DNA of 64,000 bases from Kangiellaceae bacterium (GCA_026196875.1 JAPHTP010000102.1:33310-97309), one strand, 5' to 3'. Shown: positions 27,197-36,067, counted from the stretch's first letter. Made by a program: numbers and translations. Notes: a model not told the origin generated them from the letters alone.

Positions 27197-29455
27197 ATGA
27201 GTAAAAGAACTATCGATTGGATCACTATTGGAACAAATATTTTATTTTCTATCAGTTTGCTACTTCCGGTAAGTTTGTCGGCGGCAGAAAAAATAGATGA
27301 GTCTGTAAATCTAGGAGGAAGCCGACAGGCAACTTGGTACTTACCAGATAACCCTTCTTCCGGGTGGGTTCTTCTGCAGCATGGCTTTCAACGAAATAAA
27401 AGTAATCTTGACGATATGGCAACCCATTTAATGGAAAATGGCTTAATGGTTCTCACCATTAATAGCAATGTTTCCAACGGTAATCCAAGTTTAGCAAAAG
27501 ACGTAGCTGACGACTTAATCGACACACCACCAACTCCACCCAATGGCATACAATTACCAGAAAAGTTGGTGATTGTCGGCCACTCAGCCGGAGGTCTATT
27601 TGTCAGTCATTTGGGCGCAAGATTAATGGAGCGAAATTACGCCAATTTAAGCGGCGCAATTCTATTTGATCCTGTGGACGCAAGTAATGCGTTACAAGGA
27701 AATGCACAATCTATGCTCGATAACCAGGTTTCTGTGCTTTCGATCTTAGCTAATTCCAGTTCATGTAACTCAAGTAATAATGCATTGCAACCATTACAAA
27801 ATTTAAGTGCTGAATTTGTCGGAATAAAGCTAACCGATGATTCAAAACATACTGATGTTGAAGGTAGTTCAACCGGTGGAATTATTACCTGGTTATGTGG
27901 CACACCTAAGTCTCACAATATCGCCTATGTCAAAGACTATGGCTTACATTGGGCACTGGATATGATTAATCAAACTCAAACTTCTGATTACTATCCTGGA
28001 GGTGAAAAACTCTCACAATTATTAAGTGACAACGATGGGATCCTAATTAAAGAATTAACCTCAAATCCGCCTAGCGCAGCATTCGCTTTTGCCGTTGATG
28101 AACTAAGCGTTAACTTCAGTAATCAAAGCACCGATTCAGATGGAGCTATCGTTTCTTATGAATGGCAATTTGGCGACGGGCAGACCTCAAGTCTCGAAAA
28201 CCCCTCGCACACTTATGATAGTGCAGGCACTTATACTGTTAGTCTTATGGTTACCGACAATGATGGCCAAACGGGAAGTATCAGTAAAAATGTTACCGTT
28301 ACACAAGACTCAAATGTTCCAGCGGCCAACTTTACTTTTTCACAAAATGGCTTAAGCGTTAATTTTACTGATACAAGTATAGACGCAGACGGAACAATCG
28401 AACAGTGGTTCTGGACATTTGGCGATGGACAGACTTCTACAGTGGCCAATCCTTCACACTCTTATGCCAGTCCCGGGACTTATACCGTAACCCTTGATGT
28501 AACTGATAACGATGGATTATCTGATACTATCTCTCAGCAAATTTTGGCTTCAATCGACGATGGCTTTCTGGATAACAACGCAGTGGTTGTGAACTTATCC
28601 GCGGCTCAAAATGAGGAAGTTCATTTCAAAATGAATGTGCCTTCCAATGCCAGAGATTTAGAATTTGCGATCAGCGGCGGCTCCGGAGATGCCGATATTT
28701 ATGTGCGTTATGGTGCGGCACCAACAACCAGTGAATACGATTATCGCCCATATAAATATGGCAATGATGAAACCGTTTCAATCGCTGAGCCACAAACTGG
28801 CGTGTGGTATCTAATGCTGCATGGCTATCAGAGCTTCTCAGGGGTAACTTTAACTGCTTCGTACAAGACATCAGAAAACCAAGTGCCGACCGCTTCGTTT
28901 ACTCAATCGATCAATCAATTAAGTGTTGCATTTATCGATGCAAGTACCGATGCCGACGGAAATATTGTTACCAGGCTTTGGACCTTCGGTGACGGTAGTG
29001 AATCAAACGAGCAAAACCCGACTCATACTTATACTCAGCCTGGAACTTACAATGTGACATTGGCGGTTACTGATGATGATAATGCAACGGATATGTATAC
29101 CAAGAGCGTTGTCGTCGATAGCGATATAGATGATACAGTCGAACTTAGCAATGGTGATGTTATTTCAGGTTTATCGGCAGCAAGGACTGAAGAGCTTCAT
29201 TTTGTATTACGCAATGTACCACTACAAACTGTCGAATTAATTTTTTCTATTCAAAGCGGAAGTGGTGATGCCGATATTTACGTGCGTTACGGCTCGCGGC
29301 CGACCACTTCAGAGTACGACTATCGTCCCTATCTTGGAGGCAATAATGAAACTGTACAGATCCGAAATCCGCAAGATGGAGACTGGTACGTGATGGTTAG
29401 GGCTTACCAGGCTTTTTCCGGTGTCACTTTGTCAGCTTCACATACGGCAAACTGA
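27197..29455 (+). CDS. Secreted alpha/beta hydrolase with three PKD and two PPC domains
   Basis: 752 aa with a signal peptide (cleavage near LSAAE, about 31). The catalytic part (about 35-270) is an alpha/beta hydrolase with nucleophile motif GHSAGG (Ser130) and an oxyanion-region QHGFQRN. Then follow PKD domains at about 283-370 and 372-460 (each with SFxDxSxDxDG, FGDGQTS and YxVTLxVTDNDG), a PPC domain (about 465-558), a third PKD (about 560-645) and a second PPC (about 650-750). The two PPC copies share the stretch SGDADIYVRYG and PTTSEYDYRPY. Such domains mediate binding or secretion of extracellular enzymes. Substrate unknown; a polymer or lipid ester is plausible. AGAGGCG precedes the start. 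Confidence 0.88.
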   Translation: MSKRTIDWITIGTNILFSISLLLPVSLSAAEKIDESVNLGGSRQATWYLPDNPSSGWVLLQHGFQRNKSNLDDMATHLMENGLMVLTINSNVSNGNPSLAKDVADDLIDTPPTPPNGIQLPEKLVIVGHSAGGLFVSHLGARLMERNYANLSGAILFDPVDASNALQGNAQSMLDNQVSVLSILANSSSCNSSNNALQPLQNLSAEFVGIKLTDDSKHTDVEGSSTGGIITWLCGTPKSHNIAYVKDYGLHWALDMINQTQTSDYYPGGEKLSQLLSDNDGILIKELTSNPPSAAFAFAVDELSVNFSNQSTDSDGAIVSYEWQFGDGQTSSLENPSHTYDSAGTYTVSLMVTDNDGQTGSISKNVTVTQDSNVPAANFTFSQNGLSVNFTDTSIDADGTIEQWFWTFGDGQTSTVANPSHSYASPGTYTVTLDVTDNDGLSDTISQQILASIDDGFLDNNAVVVNLSAAQNEEVHFKMNVPSNARDLEFAISGGSGDADIYVRYGAAPTTSEYDYRPYKYGNDETVSIAEPQTGVWYLMLHGYQSFSGVTLTASYKTSENQVPTASFTQSINQLSVAFIDASTDADGNIVTRLWTFGDGSESNEQNPTHTYTQPGTYNVTLAVTDDDNATDMYTKSVVVDSDIDDTVELSNGDVISGLSAARTEELHFVLRNVPLQTVELIFSIQSGSGDADIYVRYGSRPTTSEYDYRPYLGGNNETVQIRNPQDGDWYVMVRAYQAFSGVTLSASHTAN

Positions 29456-29463
29456 CAGCAGGT

Positions 29464-29485
29464 GAGGCGGCAAATCAGCTGCCTC
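29464..29485 (+). terminator. Possible terminator after the hydrolase gene
   Basis: GAGGCGGC and GCTGCCTC form an 8-bp stem with one G-U pair and a six-base loop. The following GTTATTT is only a poor T tract. It starts nine bases after the stop codon. Confidence 0.5.
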
Positions 29486-29629
29486 GTTATTTCCAAGCTA
29501 TGTTTGATCCAAATTAGGTCTAACCCGAGGTAGATCAAATTCTATTGATTTTATTTAAACAAAATGAATAGCGTTTCGGGCTATGTCATTCACTAATGAT
29601 TTGCTACTAAAAATAACTAAGGAGAAAAA

Positions 29630-30106
29630 ATGAAAAAAACACTTAAATTAATTCTAATCGTTTGCTTGAGCAAAATTGCGTCTATCAACATGGCCAATGC
29701 AGCATCAAGTTGTGAAAAGCCGGTAGATGCAGTGATGCGTATAATGAACTGTATTGAAAGCGAAAACGCTTTTTGTGCGGCTTCAGGTTATGCATCAAGC
29801 TTTGCTAAATTCCATAACACTATCGACACTGAGACTAATGCGCCGGGCTATTTTTTCTGGTTAGGCGCGTTTTTATTTATTGATTTTGATCTTGAGTTTG
29901 ACCACGTCGTTCAAGTAGCAGAAAACCAAGTGAGTCTGCGCTACGTTGAAACGGTTACCTTTAACGATGGAGAAACGTTTAAACAGCACGAGCATGCATT
30001 GGTAACCGTTAATGGTGCTTGTAAAATGACACTTTGGGATCAGTATGGCGACAATAAAGAGCAGCAAGATGTAGATGATAAGGCGGAGGCTTTGTTTCCG
30101 TTCTAG
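29630..30106 (+). CDS. Small secreted protein, possibly NTF2/SnoaL fold
   Basis: 158 aa with a clear signal peptide (Lys-rich start, Ile/Leu core, cleavage after ANA at about 25). The mature part begins with a helix containing two Cys (SSCEKPVDAVMRIMNCIESEN) and continues with alternating strands such as VVQVAENQVSLRYVETVTFNDG and HALVTVNGACKMTLWDQYG, which resembles the end of SnoaL/NTF2-like domains. AAGGAG precedes the start. Function unknown; no operon partner. Confidence 0.6.
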   Translation: MKKTLKLILIVCLSKIASINMANAASSCEKPVDAVMRIMNCIESENAFCAASGYASSFAKFHNTIDTETNAPGYFFWLGAFLFIDFDLEFDHVVQVAENQVSLRYVETVTFNDGETFKQHEHALVTVNGACKMTLWDQYGDNKEQQDVDDKAEALFPF

Positions 30107-30253
30107 AACAATATACCATTAAATTTAAACTTCTATCACTCCTTCTTTTGAAAGAGAAAGTCGTTAGGTAAGCTTCTGATAAAGAAATTTATTCGATATG
30201 TGATTTTCTATTTTTCATATTCTATTTTTTTAATATTAAATAGGCTTTCATCA

Positions 30254-30292
30254 AAAAATTCCTCGGTTATAGAAATTAACTAATAACCGAGG
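30254..30292 (-). terminator. Rho-independent terminator of the amidohydrolase gene
   Basis: Read on the minus strand, CCTCGGTTAT (30292-30283) pairs perfectly with ATAACCGAGG (30270-30261) over a 12-base loop and is followed by AATTTTTTG. The 10-bp stem plus T tract is a good intrinsic terminator. It lies about 80 bases after the amidohydrolase stop. Confidence 0.8.
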
Positions 30293-30372
30293 TATCTAGA
30301 ATGGTGGGAGACCTAGAGAAATATTTTCAACTGTATTTAATTTATTGGGTGATATTCAATTATTACAGATTT

Positions 30373-31530
30373 TTATTCATTGCTAGGTGGAATATTAAAT
30401 ACTTGACGAGCATTATCTGCCATGACTTGTTGTGCTTGTTCGAACGAGTAGTCAACCCGCTGCATGCTTTCCAAAATTAGATCTTTATAGGATTTAGTAT
30501 TGCCCGGATTACCAGGCCCATCTGAGCCGTAAATGATTTTATGAACGATATTATTTTGTTTGGCGCGATTAAATACACCATCCATCACTTCGCCGGTAGG
30601 ATCACTACGCTGTGAACCCAAAGCCGAAATTTCGATATAAGCGTTGTCGTACTTTTCTGCCAAGTAAAAGACTTCATCAATCTTGCTATAGCCTTCACGG
30701 TTGGAGTCATTACCGACGTGTCCGAGAATGAATTTCACTTGTGGAAATTGTTTGATGGCATCTTCTAAATGCATTGGGTCAAAAGTGCGCATGATATATG
30801 GCAGTTGGTCGTCATCAAATTCTGAAACTTTTCGTAACGGACTGGTGCCAACGTGATGATAAATGGGCTTATTGTATTCTTGTGCCAAATGGTAGATATC
30901 ATAATATTGGGGATCATCAAAGGGTGTTAACGTGTGTGCAAATGCCAACTTGATTCCGACGATTGCTGGGTGTGATAAAGTCGCTTCGAGGTTTTGTAAG
31001 CTCGACGCTTTTTTCTGTGGCCAATCTTGCACACTAATGCTGGCCAGGCCGTAGAAGTAAGTATCGCCATTAAAGTTATTACGGTCATCGTTTAAGTAGC
31101 CTAGTAAGTCTTCGTTGGGTTCGATCCCCCAAGTCTCTGGTGCATAAGTGGCAAACAAAATGCAGTGACTGGCTGAGGCTCGCCTGCATTCATTTTTAAT
31201 ACCGATAAAGGCGCCGTAAGGATTGAGTTGAAACGAAGTATAAAGTCGAATTAATGGGATCTTTAAAGAGTCTGGCAGGTCTATAGGAAAAACGTTTTTT
31301 ACAAACTCTTTTCCTTTGGGGCCTAACTTATCAAAGCTGCCGGGATGCAAGTGTGTATCAATTATTTCAATTTCCCGATTATTAAAAAGGCTATCGTGTT
31401 TCTCCCAGTCTTCAACCCTTTCTGAGAAGTCTGAAAAGTCTGGAACTTCATTGAGCGGCGTGTGAGATTGCACTGTGTGGCTGCTTGACAGTAACGTTGC
31501 CAAAGCTAAGCTGGCGGTTATTTTTTTCAT
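30373..31530 (-). CDS. Secreted amidohydrolase-family (amidohydrolase 2 type) metallo-enzyme
   Basis: 385 aa with a signal peptide (cleavage near VQSH, about 22), so periplasmic or secreted, which is uncommon for this family. It has the TIM-barrel landmarks of amidohydrolase family 2: IIDTHLHPG after the first strand, a central HPAIVGIKLAFAH, PIYHHVG, KFILGHVGNDSN, and IIYGSDGPG with the conserved Asp near the end. Metal-dependent hydrolysis or decarboxylation is the usual chemistry; the substrate cannot be inferred. It is monocistronic with its own terminator. A 14-bp palindrome lies 55 bases upstream of the start. Confidence 0.85.
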   Translation of the reverse strand: MKKITASLALATLLSSSHTVQSHTPLNEVPDFSDFSERVEDWEKHDSLFNNREIEIIDTHLHPGSFDKLGPKGKEFVKNVFPIDLPDSLKIPLIRLYTSFQLNPYGAFIGIKNECRRASASHCILFATYAPETWGIEPNEDLLGYLNDDRNNFNGDTYFYGLASISVQDWPQKKASSLQNLEATLSHPAIVGIKLAFAHTLTPFDDPQYYDIYHLAQEYNKPIYHHVGTSPLRKVSEFDDDQLPYIMRTFDPMHLEDAIKQFPQVKFILGHVGNDSNREGYSKIDEVFYLAEKYDNAYIEISALGSQRSDPTGEVMDGVFNRAKQNNIVHKIIYGSDGPGNPGNTKSYKDLILESMQRVDYSFEQAQQVMADNARQVFNIPPSNE

Positions 31531-31841
31531 TTTTCTGTGCTCCTAAGAGTGACGTTATTAGCGTGAGTATTAAGCTTTTGGTCAAAAGCCTAGGCTTTAT
31601 AGCAGTCACAATTAGTAGAAATCGAGGGTATTGAAGCAAGGTGATACATGGGGTAAAGAGTTTGAGACTATATGTCAAAGTGGCCTGAATTGTAATGCGC
31701 TGTAATGTTCCAATCTGGCCAATCATCGTAAACTGATCAAAAGGAATCTGTTAACAACAGAGGTGAAACAGACGGACCGTGGCCATGCTTAGTATAAAAA
31801 ATCACCCCGGCCTTAAGTCTTCATATATACGTGGAGCTTAT
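31531..31841. other. Intergenic region of about 310 bases between divergent genes
   Basis: Holds the promoter region of the amidohydrolase gene (minus) and of the small gene at 31842 (plus). Apart from the palindrome AAAGCCTAGGCTTT at 31585-31598 and a short hairpin (CTGTTAACAACAG, about 31748-31760) I see nothing. Confidence 0.5.
31585..31598. promoter_or_regulatory. 14-bp perfect palindrome upstream of the amidohydrolase gene
   Basis: AAAGCCTAGGCTTT is self-complementary and lies 55-68 bases before the amidohydrolase start, in the position of an upstream operator or promoter element. The symmetry is seen; the role is inferred, and a chance palindrome remains possible. Confidence 0.3.
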
Positions 31842-32084
31842 ATGAAATACACTTATTTTTATTGTACAAATCAATTTGGGATTGGAGAGCAAATCGTTTT
31901 ATCGGCCAAGTTCGGCAGCTTAAACGAAGCTTTAGTAAGGGCCTGGATTGATATGGATGATGCTTCTGCTCGTCCTTTAAAAATTGCAGATATGAATGGC
32001 AAGACTGTGTTTGAAGGAATGGAGCTTAAAGAAAAAGCTCGCTCTCATCGCCAGCAGACTGTTGAACAGGAAGCCGACGTTTAA
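31842..32084 (+). CDS. Small hypothetical cytoplasmic protein
   Basis: 80 aa from ATG 31842, chosen because GTGGAG lies seven to eight bases upstream; the frame is open from 31779, but that start has no ribosome site. The sequence begins MKYTYFYCTNQFG and ends in a charged helix (LKEKARSHRQQTVEQEA). No family recognised. Its stop codon interlocks with the stop of the convergent CheX-like gene (shared bases TTAA). Confidence 0.5.
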   Translation: MKYTYFYCTNQFGIGEQIVLSAKFGSLNEALVRAWIDMDDASARPLKIADMNGKTVFEGMELKEKARSHRQQTVEQEADV

Positions 32085-32548
32085 ATTTCCTTATAACTGA
32101 TTTCGACGATAAAAGTGCCTTTCTGCGACTTAAAAGGAATGGCAATGTCATTTTCAGTAACCTCGTGCAGAATCTCATGACTTTTTCCGGTGATCACCAC
32201 CGGCGTGGCCATGCCGAACTCAATACCTTTTTCAGACATGATTTTCTTGGCACCGCCGGCGACCATATTGGTTATTTCACCAACGCAGTCGGCGGATTCC
32301 TTATCCAGTTCAGTGAATGGCTCGCCTAGCATGGCGGACATGATTTCTAATACCGCGCTTTCAGAAAAGGATATGGCGAGTGAGCCAATCGCGTTTGGTG
32401 CGACCATGCCAATCACACCCGTGACATCGCCGTGGGCAAGGGTGCCGGTTTTCTTGAGGGCTTTGCCGCGTTTAACTTCTATAGAAGCCATGGTTTGAAT
32501 AACCTTTTTCACCGATAGTACAATGGAACCGATAAAGTCTATGTTCAT
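32081..32548 (-). CDS. CheX-like chemotaxis phosphatase-fold protein
   Basis: 155 aa. The fold is that of CheX/CheC: an N-terminal helix, a strand with GVIGMVAPNAIGSLAISFSE, and the helix DCVGEITNMVAGGAKKIM, which carries the E-x2-N motif needed to dephosphorylate CheY-type receivers. A C-terminal strand pair follows (DIAIPFKSQKGTFIVEISY). No chemotaxis genes are nearby, so its partner is unknown; such orphans may serve other receiver proteins. It ends tail-to-tail with the small gene at 31842. Confidence 0.8.
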   Translation of the reverse strand: MNIDFIGSIVLSVKKVIQTMASIEVKRGKALKKTGTLAHGDVTGVIGMVAPNAIGSLAISFSESAVLEIMSAMLGEPFTELDKESADCVGEITNMVAGGAKKIMSEKGIEFGMATPVVITGKSHEILHEVTENDIAIPFKSQKGTFIVEISYKEI

Positions 32549-32914
32549 GAATGTCCAGAAAGTTAACTATTTATTATTAGAATAGGTTTGAAAGACCACT
32601 AAAAAGTTTAGCAAGGATTTTGGTCAAATTCCTAATTTCGCCATCAACTTATAGGTATTTTTAATCGGGTCCTTCTTTTATATCACTTTTAGATTGTTTT
32701 TAAACCCGTTAGGTTTGACTTTAAAGAGAAGAATATTATGTAAGAGCATGCTGTTGGGGACAAGAACTTGTTAGCAATCTTTCTTTTTATGGGAGGGATG
32801 AAGTGGGGTTGATGATGAGGCATCATCATGAGAATTTTGATGGGCGGGTTATCCGGATAGTTTGTTTGGGGATGATATTCCCATTTGTTTGAGAATTATT
32901 TCTGTGGTTGATAA
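32549..32914. other. 366-base intergenic region with no gene
   Basis: It holds the upstream region of the CheX-like gene and the downstream region of the OCD-family gene. The part around 32790-32870 is unusually G-rich on this strand. A perfect 8-bp inverted repeat (TGATGATG, loop AGG, CATCATCA; 32810-32828) is present but has no T tract. I see no coding frame. Confidence 0.5.
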
Positions 32915-33817
32915 TTAGGTATTTTCGAGCCAATGCATCATATCCAATACTGCAACATTTTGCATAGGGGTTCCTGTTAGGCGTAAAATATTTTTCTTTT
33001 CAACCAGACCCCCAGGTTGGTTTCCTTCTAACAATTCGCTCAAGAGTAAAACCTTTCCTAAAAAACCGGCATTATCAGCCGCTTGCATATCTGGTGTGAA
33101 ACCGCGTGTTAAATCATAATCAAACATAACGTTTACATCATCACGATTGTAAATGGTGCCGGCGATTTCACCTGTTTGTGAAGTTGTGCAGAGTGAGACA
33201 ATAGCAGTACCTGGCTGGACCGAGTCGATGTTATTTTCGTTGATTAGGCAAGTATCGGTGTTCGTGGCCATAATGATAGTGTCGTAAGTCTCAGGTTTGA
33301 GTTCATTCTGATAGTTGGCACAAACACTAATAGTTTTGCACGGCTTTTCAAAAAACTCAATCCGCTGATTCCGTGCATGATAGTTAATTTCCGATAAATT
33401 AGGTATGAAATGTTTTAGATAGTGAACAATTTCAAGCGCAAGCTTTCCTGCCCCTACCAACAGTATTTTTTTTGGGTTATGATCAATTACAGAGAGAAAT
33501 AACCATACCATAGCTGCGGTGCGTTGTTGTATTTGCTGCTTTATATCACTTTCGAAGATTTGCTGACCATTCTCATAAATTCGTCCAAGAGTTGCGTATT
33601 CATTACTCATTGCACAGTATGGACCAGACACTTCGTAGGCGAGTGGTGCCAGTCCGGGCCTTAGTTTAAAACTTGTCTCAAAAACGTTGTCTCCAATAAA
33701 AATGCCCTTATCAAAAAACTCAAGTAAAGCACGCTGGTATTTAAGACGTCCAATATTTTCATACTGTTCTTTAATACTGGCGACTAAGGCGTCTTTTTCC
33801 AAAATAATGCCGTTCAC
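32915..33817 (-). CDS. Ornithine cyclodeaminase / mu-crystallin family NAD(P)-dependent enzyme
   Basis: 300 aa from a GTG start whose bases GTGA overlap the stop of the upstream PLP-enzyme gene. The family is shown by an N-terminal KLRPGLAPLAYEVSGPY block, the Rossmann motif ILLVGAGKLALEIVHYL, YDTIIMATNTDTCLI, VSLCTTSQTGEIAG and a C-terminal MQNVAVLDM. The usual ending FKSVGLAxxD is altered here (LRLTGTPMQNVA), so it may act on an unusual substrate. Members include cyclodeaminases, reductive-amination and opine-type dehydrogenases such as SbnB. The tight coupling to a PLP enzyme suggests that both work on the same amino acid. Confidence 0.75.
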   Translation of the reverse strand: MNGIILEKDALVASIKEQYENIGRLKYQRALLEFFDKGIFIGDNVFETSFKLRPGLAPLAYEVSGPYCAMSNEYATLGRIYENGQQIFESDIKQQIQQRTAAMVWLFLSVIDHNPKKILLVGAGKLALEIVHYLKHFIPNLSEINYHARNQRIEFFEKPCKTISVCANYQNELKPETYDTIIMATNTDTCLINENNIDSVQPGTAIVSLCTTSQTGEIAGTIYNRDDVNVMFDYDLTRGFTPDMQAADNAGFLGKVLLLSELLEGNQPGGLVEKKNILRLTGTPMQNVAVLDMMHWLENT

Positions 33818-34896
33818 GCTAAGATACCTCCTGACAATGTAGTGTAGGGCTGCAATTGAATAGAGCCAAATAGATCGGCATAAGCATGAATCGCAGGAGA
33901 GCCCCCCAAATGCATGAGCAGGATATTGGCATCATTTTTAAAATGATCTTGGCCAGCTAAATCCAAAAGTCCGCGAACCGCTCGTCCTTCGTAAACTGGG
34001 TCTGCAACAAGTCCTTCTTGAGAAGCTAGTAGACGAATACCATCTAATATTTTTCCATCCGCAACCCCGTACGGCTGATTATTTGAGACAACGATTTCAA
34101 CATCTTTTAACTCAACTCGCGTAGTCAGTTTGAGCTCACGTAGGGCGTCATTTGCCAATGCTAGTACACGAGTTTTTTTGATCTCTTTTTCGTCATCATC
34201 GGCGATTCCTATGACTCTTGTCTTTATTCCCAGCGCGGTAAATCCTGCTAATAAACCAGCTTGTGTGCTGCTGGAACCCGTGCAGTGTAATAGGTAGTCA
34301 AACTCAAGACCGTTTTCGAACATTTGGTTTGCAAGCTCGGCTGCGCAGGCAATGTAACCCATGCAGCCCAATCGATGCTCCGACCCACCACCGGGAATTA
34401 AGTAAGGCCTGTGACCATGTTTCTTGAGTCTGCTTACAAAGTCATCTAGAGGTCCCTGATCTTCAATTGGGCGTATAGTTTCATCAATGTAGAGCTCGGC
34501 CCCCATAATGTGGCTAAGCAGTATGTTTCCGACTTGGCGGTAGGTAGTACCTACGTCCTTGGTCCAAGCGCAATGTAAGAGAGCGCATTTAAGCCCGGCC
34601 TTGGCAGCTGCTGCTGCAGTCTGACGCGTATGATTCGACTGAATTGCACCTACCGTAACCAACATATCGGCTTCTTGCTGAAGCGCTTCTCCAACTAAGA
34701 ATTCAAGTTTACGAGTTTTGTTACCTCCACCTTCTAAGCCTGTCAAATCATCCCGCTTCATCCAAAGATTTGGACCACCAAGCGATGCGCTAAACCTCTT
34801 TAGGGGCTGAATTGGGGTTGGAAGTAATGCCAGTTCTGTTCGGGGTAACTTACTAAGACGAATCAGCAGCTCGGCTAAAAGGGACTGGTCAATCAT
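33814..34896 (-). CDS. PLP-dependent D-cysteine desulfhydrase / ACC deaminase family enzyme
   Basis: 360 aa, fold type II PLP enzyme. Diagnostic features are LPTPIQPLKRFSASLGGPNLWMKRDDLTG, the Schiff-base lysine in GGGNKTRKLEFL, IQSNHTRQTAAAAAKAGLKCALL, and the phosphate loop CTGSSSTQAGLLAG. The family contains D-cysteine desulfhydrase, ACC deaminase and L-cysteate lyase; the exact reaction is open. Its stop overlaps the GTG start of the OCD-family gene, a coupled two-gene operon. The usual C-terminal HTGG-like end appears as MHLGGSPAIHAY. Confidence 0.82.
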   Translation of the reverse strand: MIDQSLLAELLIRLSKLPRTELALLPTPIQPLKRFSASLGGPNLWMKRDDLTGLEGGGNKTRKLEFLVGEALQQEADMLVTVGAIQSNHTRQTAAAAAKAGLKCALLHCAWTKDVGTTYRQVGNILLSHIMGAELYIDETIRPIEDQGPLDDFVSRLKKHGHRPYLIPGGGSEHRLGCMGYIACAAELANQMFENGLEFDYLLHCTGSSSTQAGLLAGFTALGIKTRVIGIADDDEKEIKKTRVLALANDALRELKLTTRVELKDVEIVVSNNQPYGVADGKILDGIRLLASQEGLVADPVYEGRAVRGLLDLAGQDHFKNDANILLMHLGGSPAIHAYADLFGSIQLQPYTTLSGGILA

Positions 34897-35251
34897 TTCG
34901 CTATCCTCATTATCAATTGGAGGCGTTTCTGATTGAATGTTAGAGGTTTCTGAAAAAACCGTCGCCGAACAAAATCACGATACACTTTCTGATTGTGAAA
35001 TGCAAACTATTGAAATTTGATGGTCTAATTAGCTTGATTGTTTTCTATCGTTATACTCCCAAAAGCTAACTAAACAAAGTATCTATCTGGAATAAATAAA
35101 TCACCAACAAAAGGCCGATGCTCGGCAACTTGCTCTTCACCTGCGGAAGCTAGTAGCTTTGTAGGAAATCGTCACAGAGTGGTGTAGGATATGGATTAAA
35201 TCGGAGTGTCTATTTTTAATTTGTTAGGCCCGCTAAGGAAATGAGTTAACA
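34897..35251. other. 355-base divergent intergenic region with small hairpins
   Basis: Separates the PLP-enzyme gene (minus) from the AraC gene (plus). It contains two short perfect hairpins, GCCGA-TGC-TCGGC and AAGCT-AGT-AGCTT, within about 35110-35165. On the minus strand a stretch of about 33 codons there reads like a protein tail but has no start. I see no intact gene. Confidence 0.45.
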
Positions 35252-36067
35252 ATGAATTATCAAACCTTTCAACCTCATCCAGACTTAGCATCCCTGGTCA
35301 ATTTTTATTGGACTTTAGAAGTTCCTGCCGAAGATGAATCGCAAAGACAACGAATTATACCCGATGGTGGTATCGAGATGGCTTTTATTCTTGGTGATGA
35401 TATAAAACGGTATACTTCAAAAGATGAGTTTATTCTACAGCCTCGAGCTATGGTTCTTGGGCAAGTCATTGAACCTTTTTATATCGAGCCCCTAGGCGTG
35501 GTTAACACATTTGCGGTAAGCTTTTATCCGTATGGTTTTGCCAACTTCATTACGGAGCCGATAAAAAATCTTGCCAATAAGGAAACACCGATCGATCTTC
35601 TTTTTGGCGAAACTTCTGCAAAAGAATTAGAAGGGAAAATCTTAACGGCAGCAAATACCAAAGAACGAATAAATGTCGTAGAAGAATTTCTTTTTGATAG
35701 ATTAAATGAGACGTTCACTATTGATAACATTGTAAAAACTACAATTGATAACCTTTTGTCGACAAAAGGGAACACTCCAATAAATAAAATTCTAAAGCAT
35801 GATTTATCTAAAAGACGGCAACTTGAGAGGAAGTTTGTAAAGCAAGTTGGCATTAGCCCAAAACAGTTAGGCAAAGTAATTCGATTACAAACGGCCTTGA
35901 AGATGTTGTTAAATGAAGAGGAAGAAAGCTTGACTAGAATTGTTTATGAGTCTGGATATTATGATCAGTCTCATTTTATTAAAGACTTTAAGGAGTTTAC
36001 GGGCATAAGCCCAAAAGAGTTTTTGGGGAACCAAAATATGGCACTTTCTTCTCTTTTCTACAAATAG
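35252..36067 (+). CDS. AraC-family transcriptional regulator
   Basis: 271 aa. The N-terminal about 110 residues carry the block RIIPDGGIEMAFIL and LQPRAMVLGQVIEPFYIE, typical of the DUF6597-type sensor domain found in many AraC proteins. The C-terminal AraC DNA-binding domain (about 180-262) has KRRQLERKFVKQVGISPKQLGKVIRLQ and IVYESGYYDQSHFIKDFKEFTGISPKEF. AAGGAAATGAG precedes the start. It lies 92 bases upstream of the VOC gene on the same strand and may control it. Confidence 0.88.
   Translation: MNYQTFQPHPDLASLVNFYWTLEVPAEDESQRQRIIPDGGIEMAFILGDDIKRYTSKDEFILQPRAMVLGQVIEPFYIEPLGVVNTFAVSFYPYGFANFITEPIKNLANKETPIDLLFGETSAKELEGKILTAANTKERINVVEEFLFDRLNETFTIDNIVKTTIDNLLSTKGNTPINKILKHDLSKRRQLERKFVKQVGISPKQLGKVIRLQTALKMLLNEEEESLTRIVYESGYYDQSHFIKDFKEFTGISPKEFLGNQNMALSSLFYK

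Noticed and set aside
31115..31132. A GGTTCGATCCCCC stretch resembling the T-arm of a tRNA
   Set aside because: It lies inside the well-supported amidohydrolase gene, and no acceptor stem or anticodon arm can be folded around it.
32810..32828. TGATGATG-AGG-CATCATCA hairpin as a terminator
   Set aside because: No T tract follows on either strand, and the three-base loop and repeated triplets make it likely to be simple-sequence symmetry.
32915..34896. The PLP/OCD pair as SbnA/SbnB of a siderophore cluster
   Set aside because: No siderophore synthetase genes are nearby, and the PLP enzyme belongs to the D-cysteine desulfhydrase branch, not the cysteine-synthase branch of SbnA.
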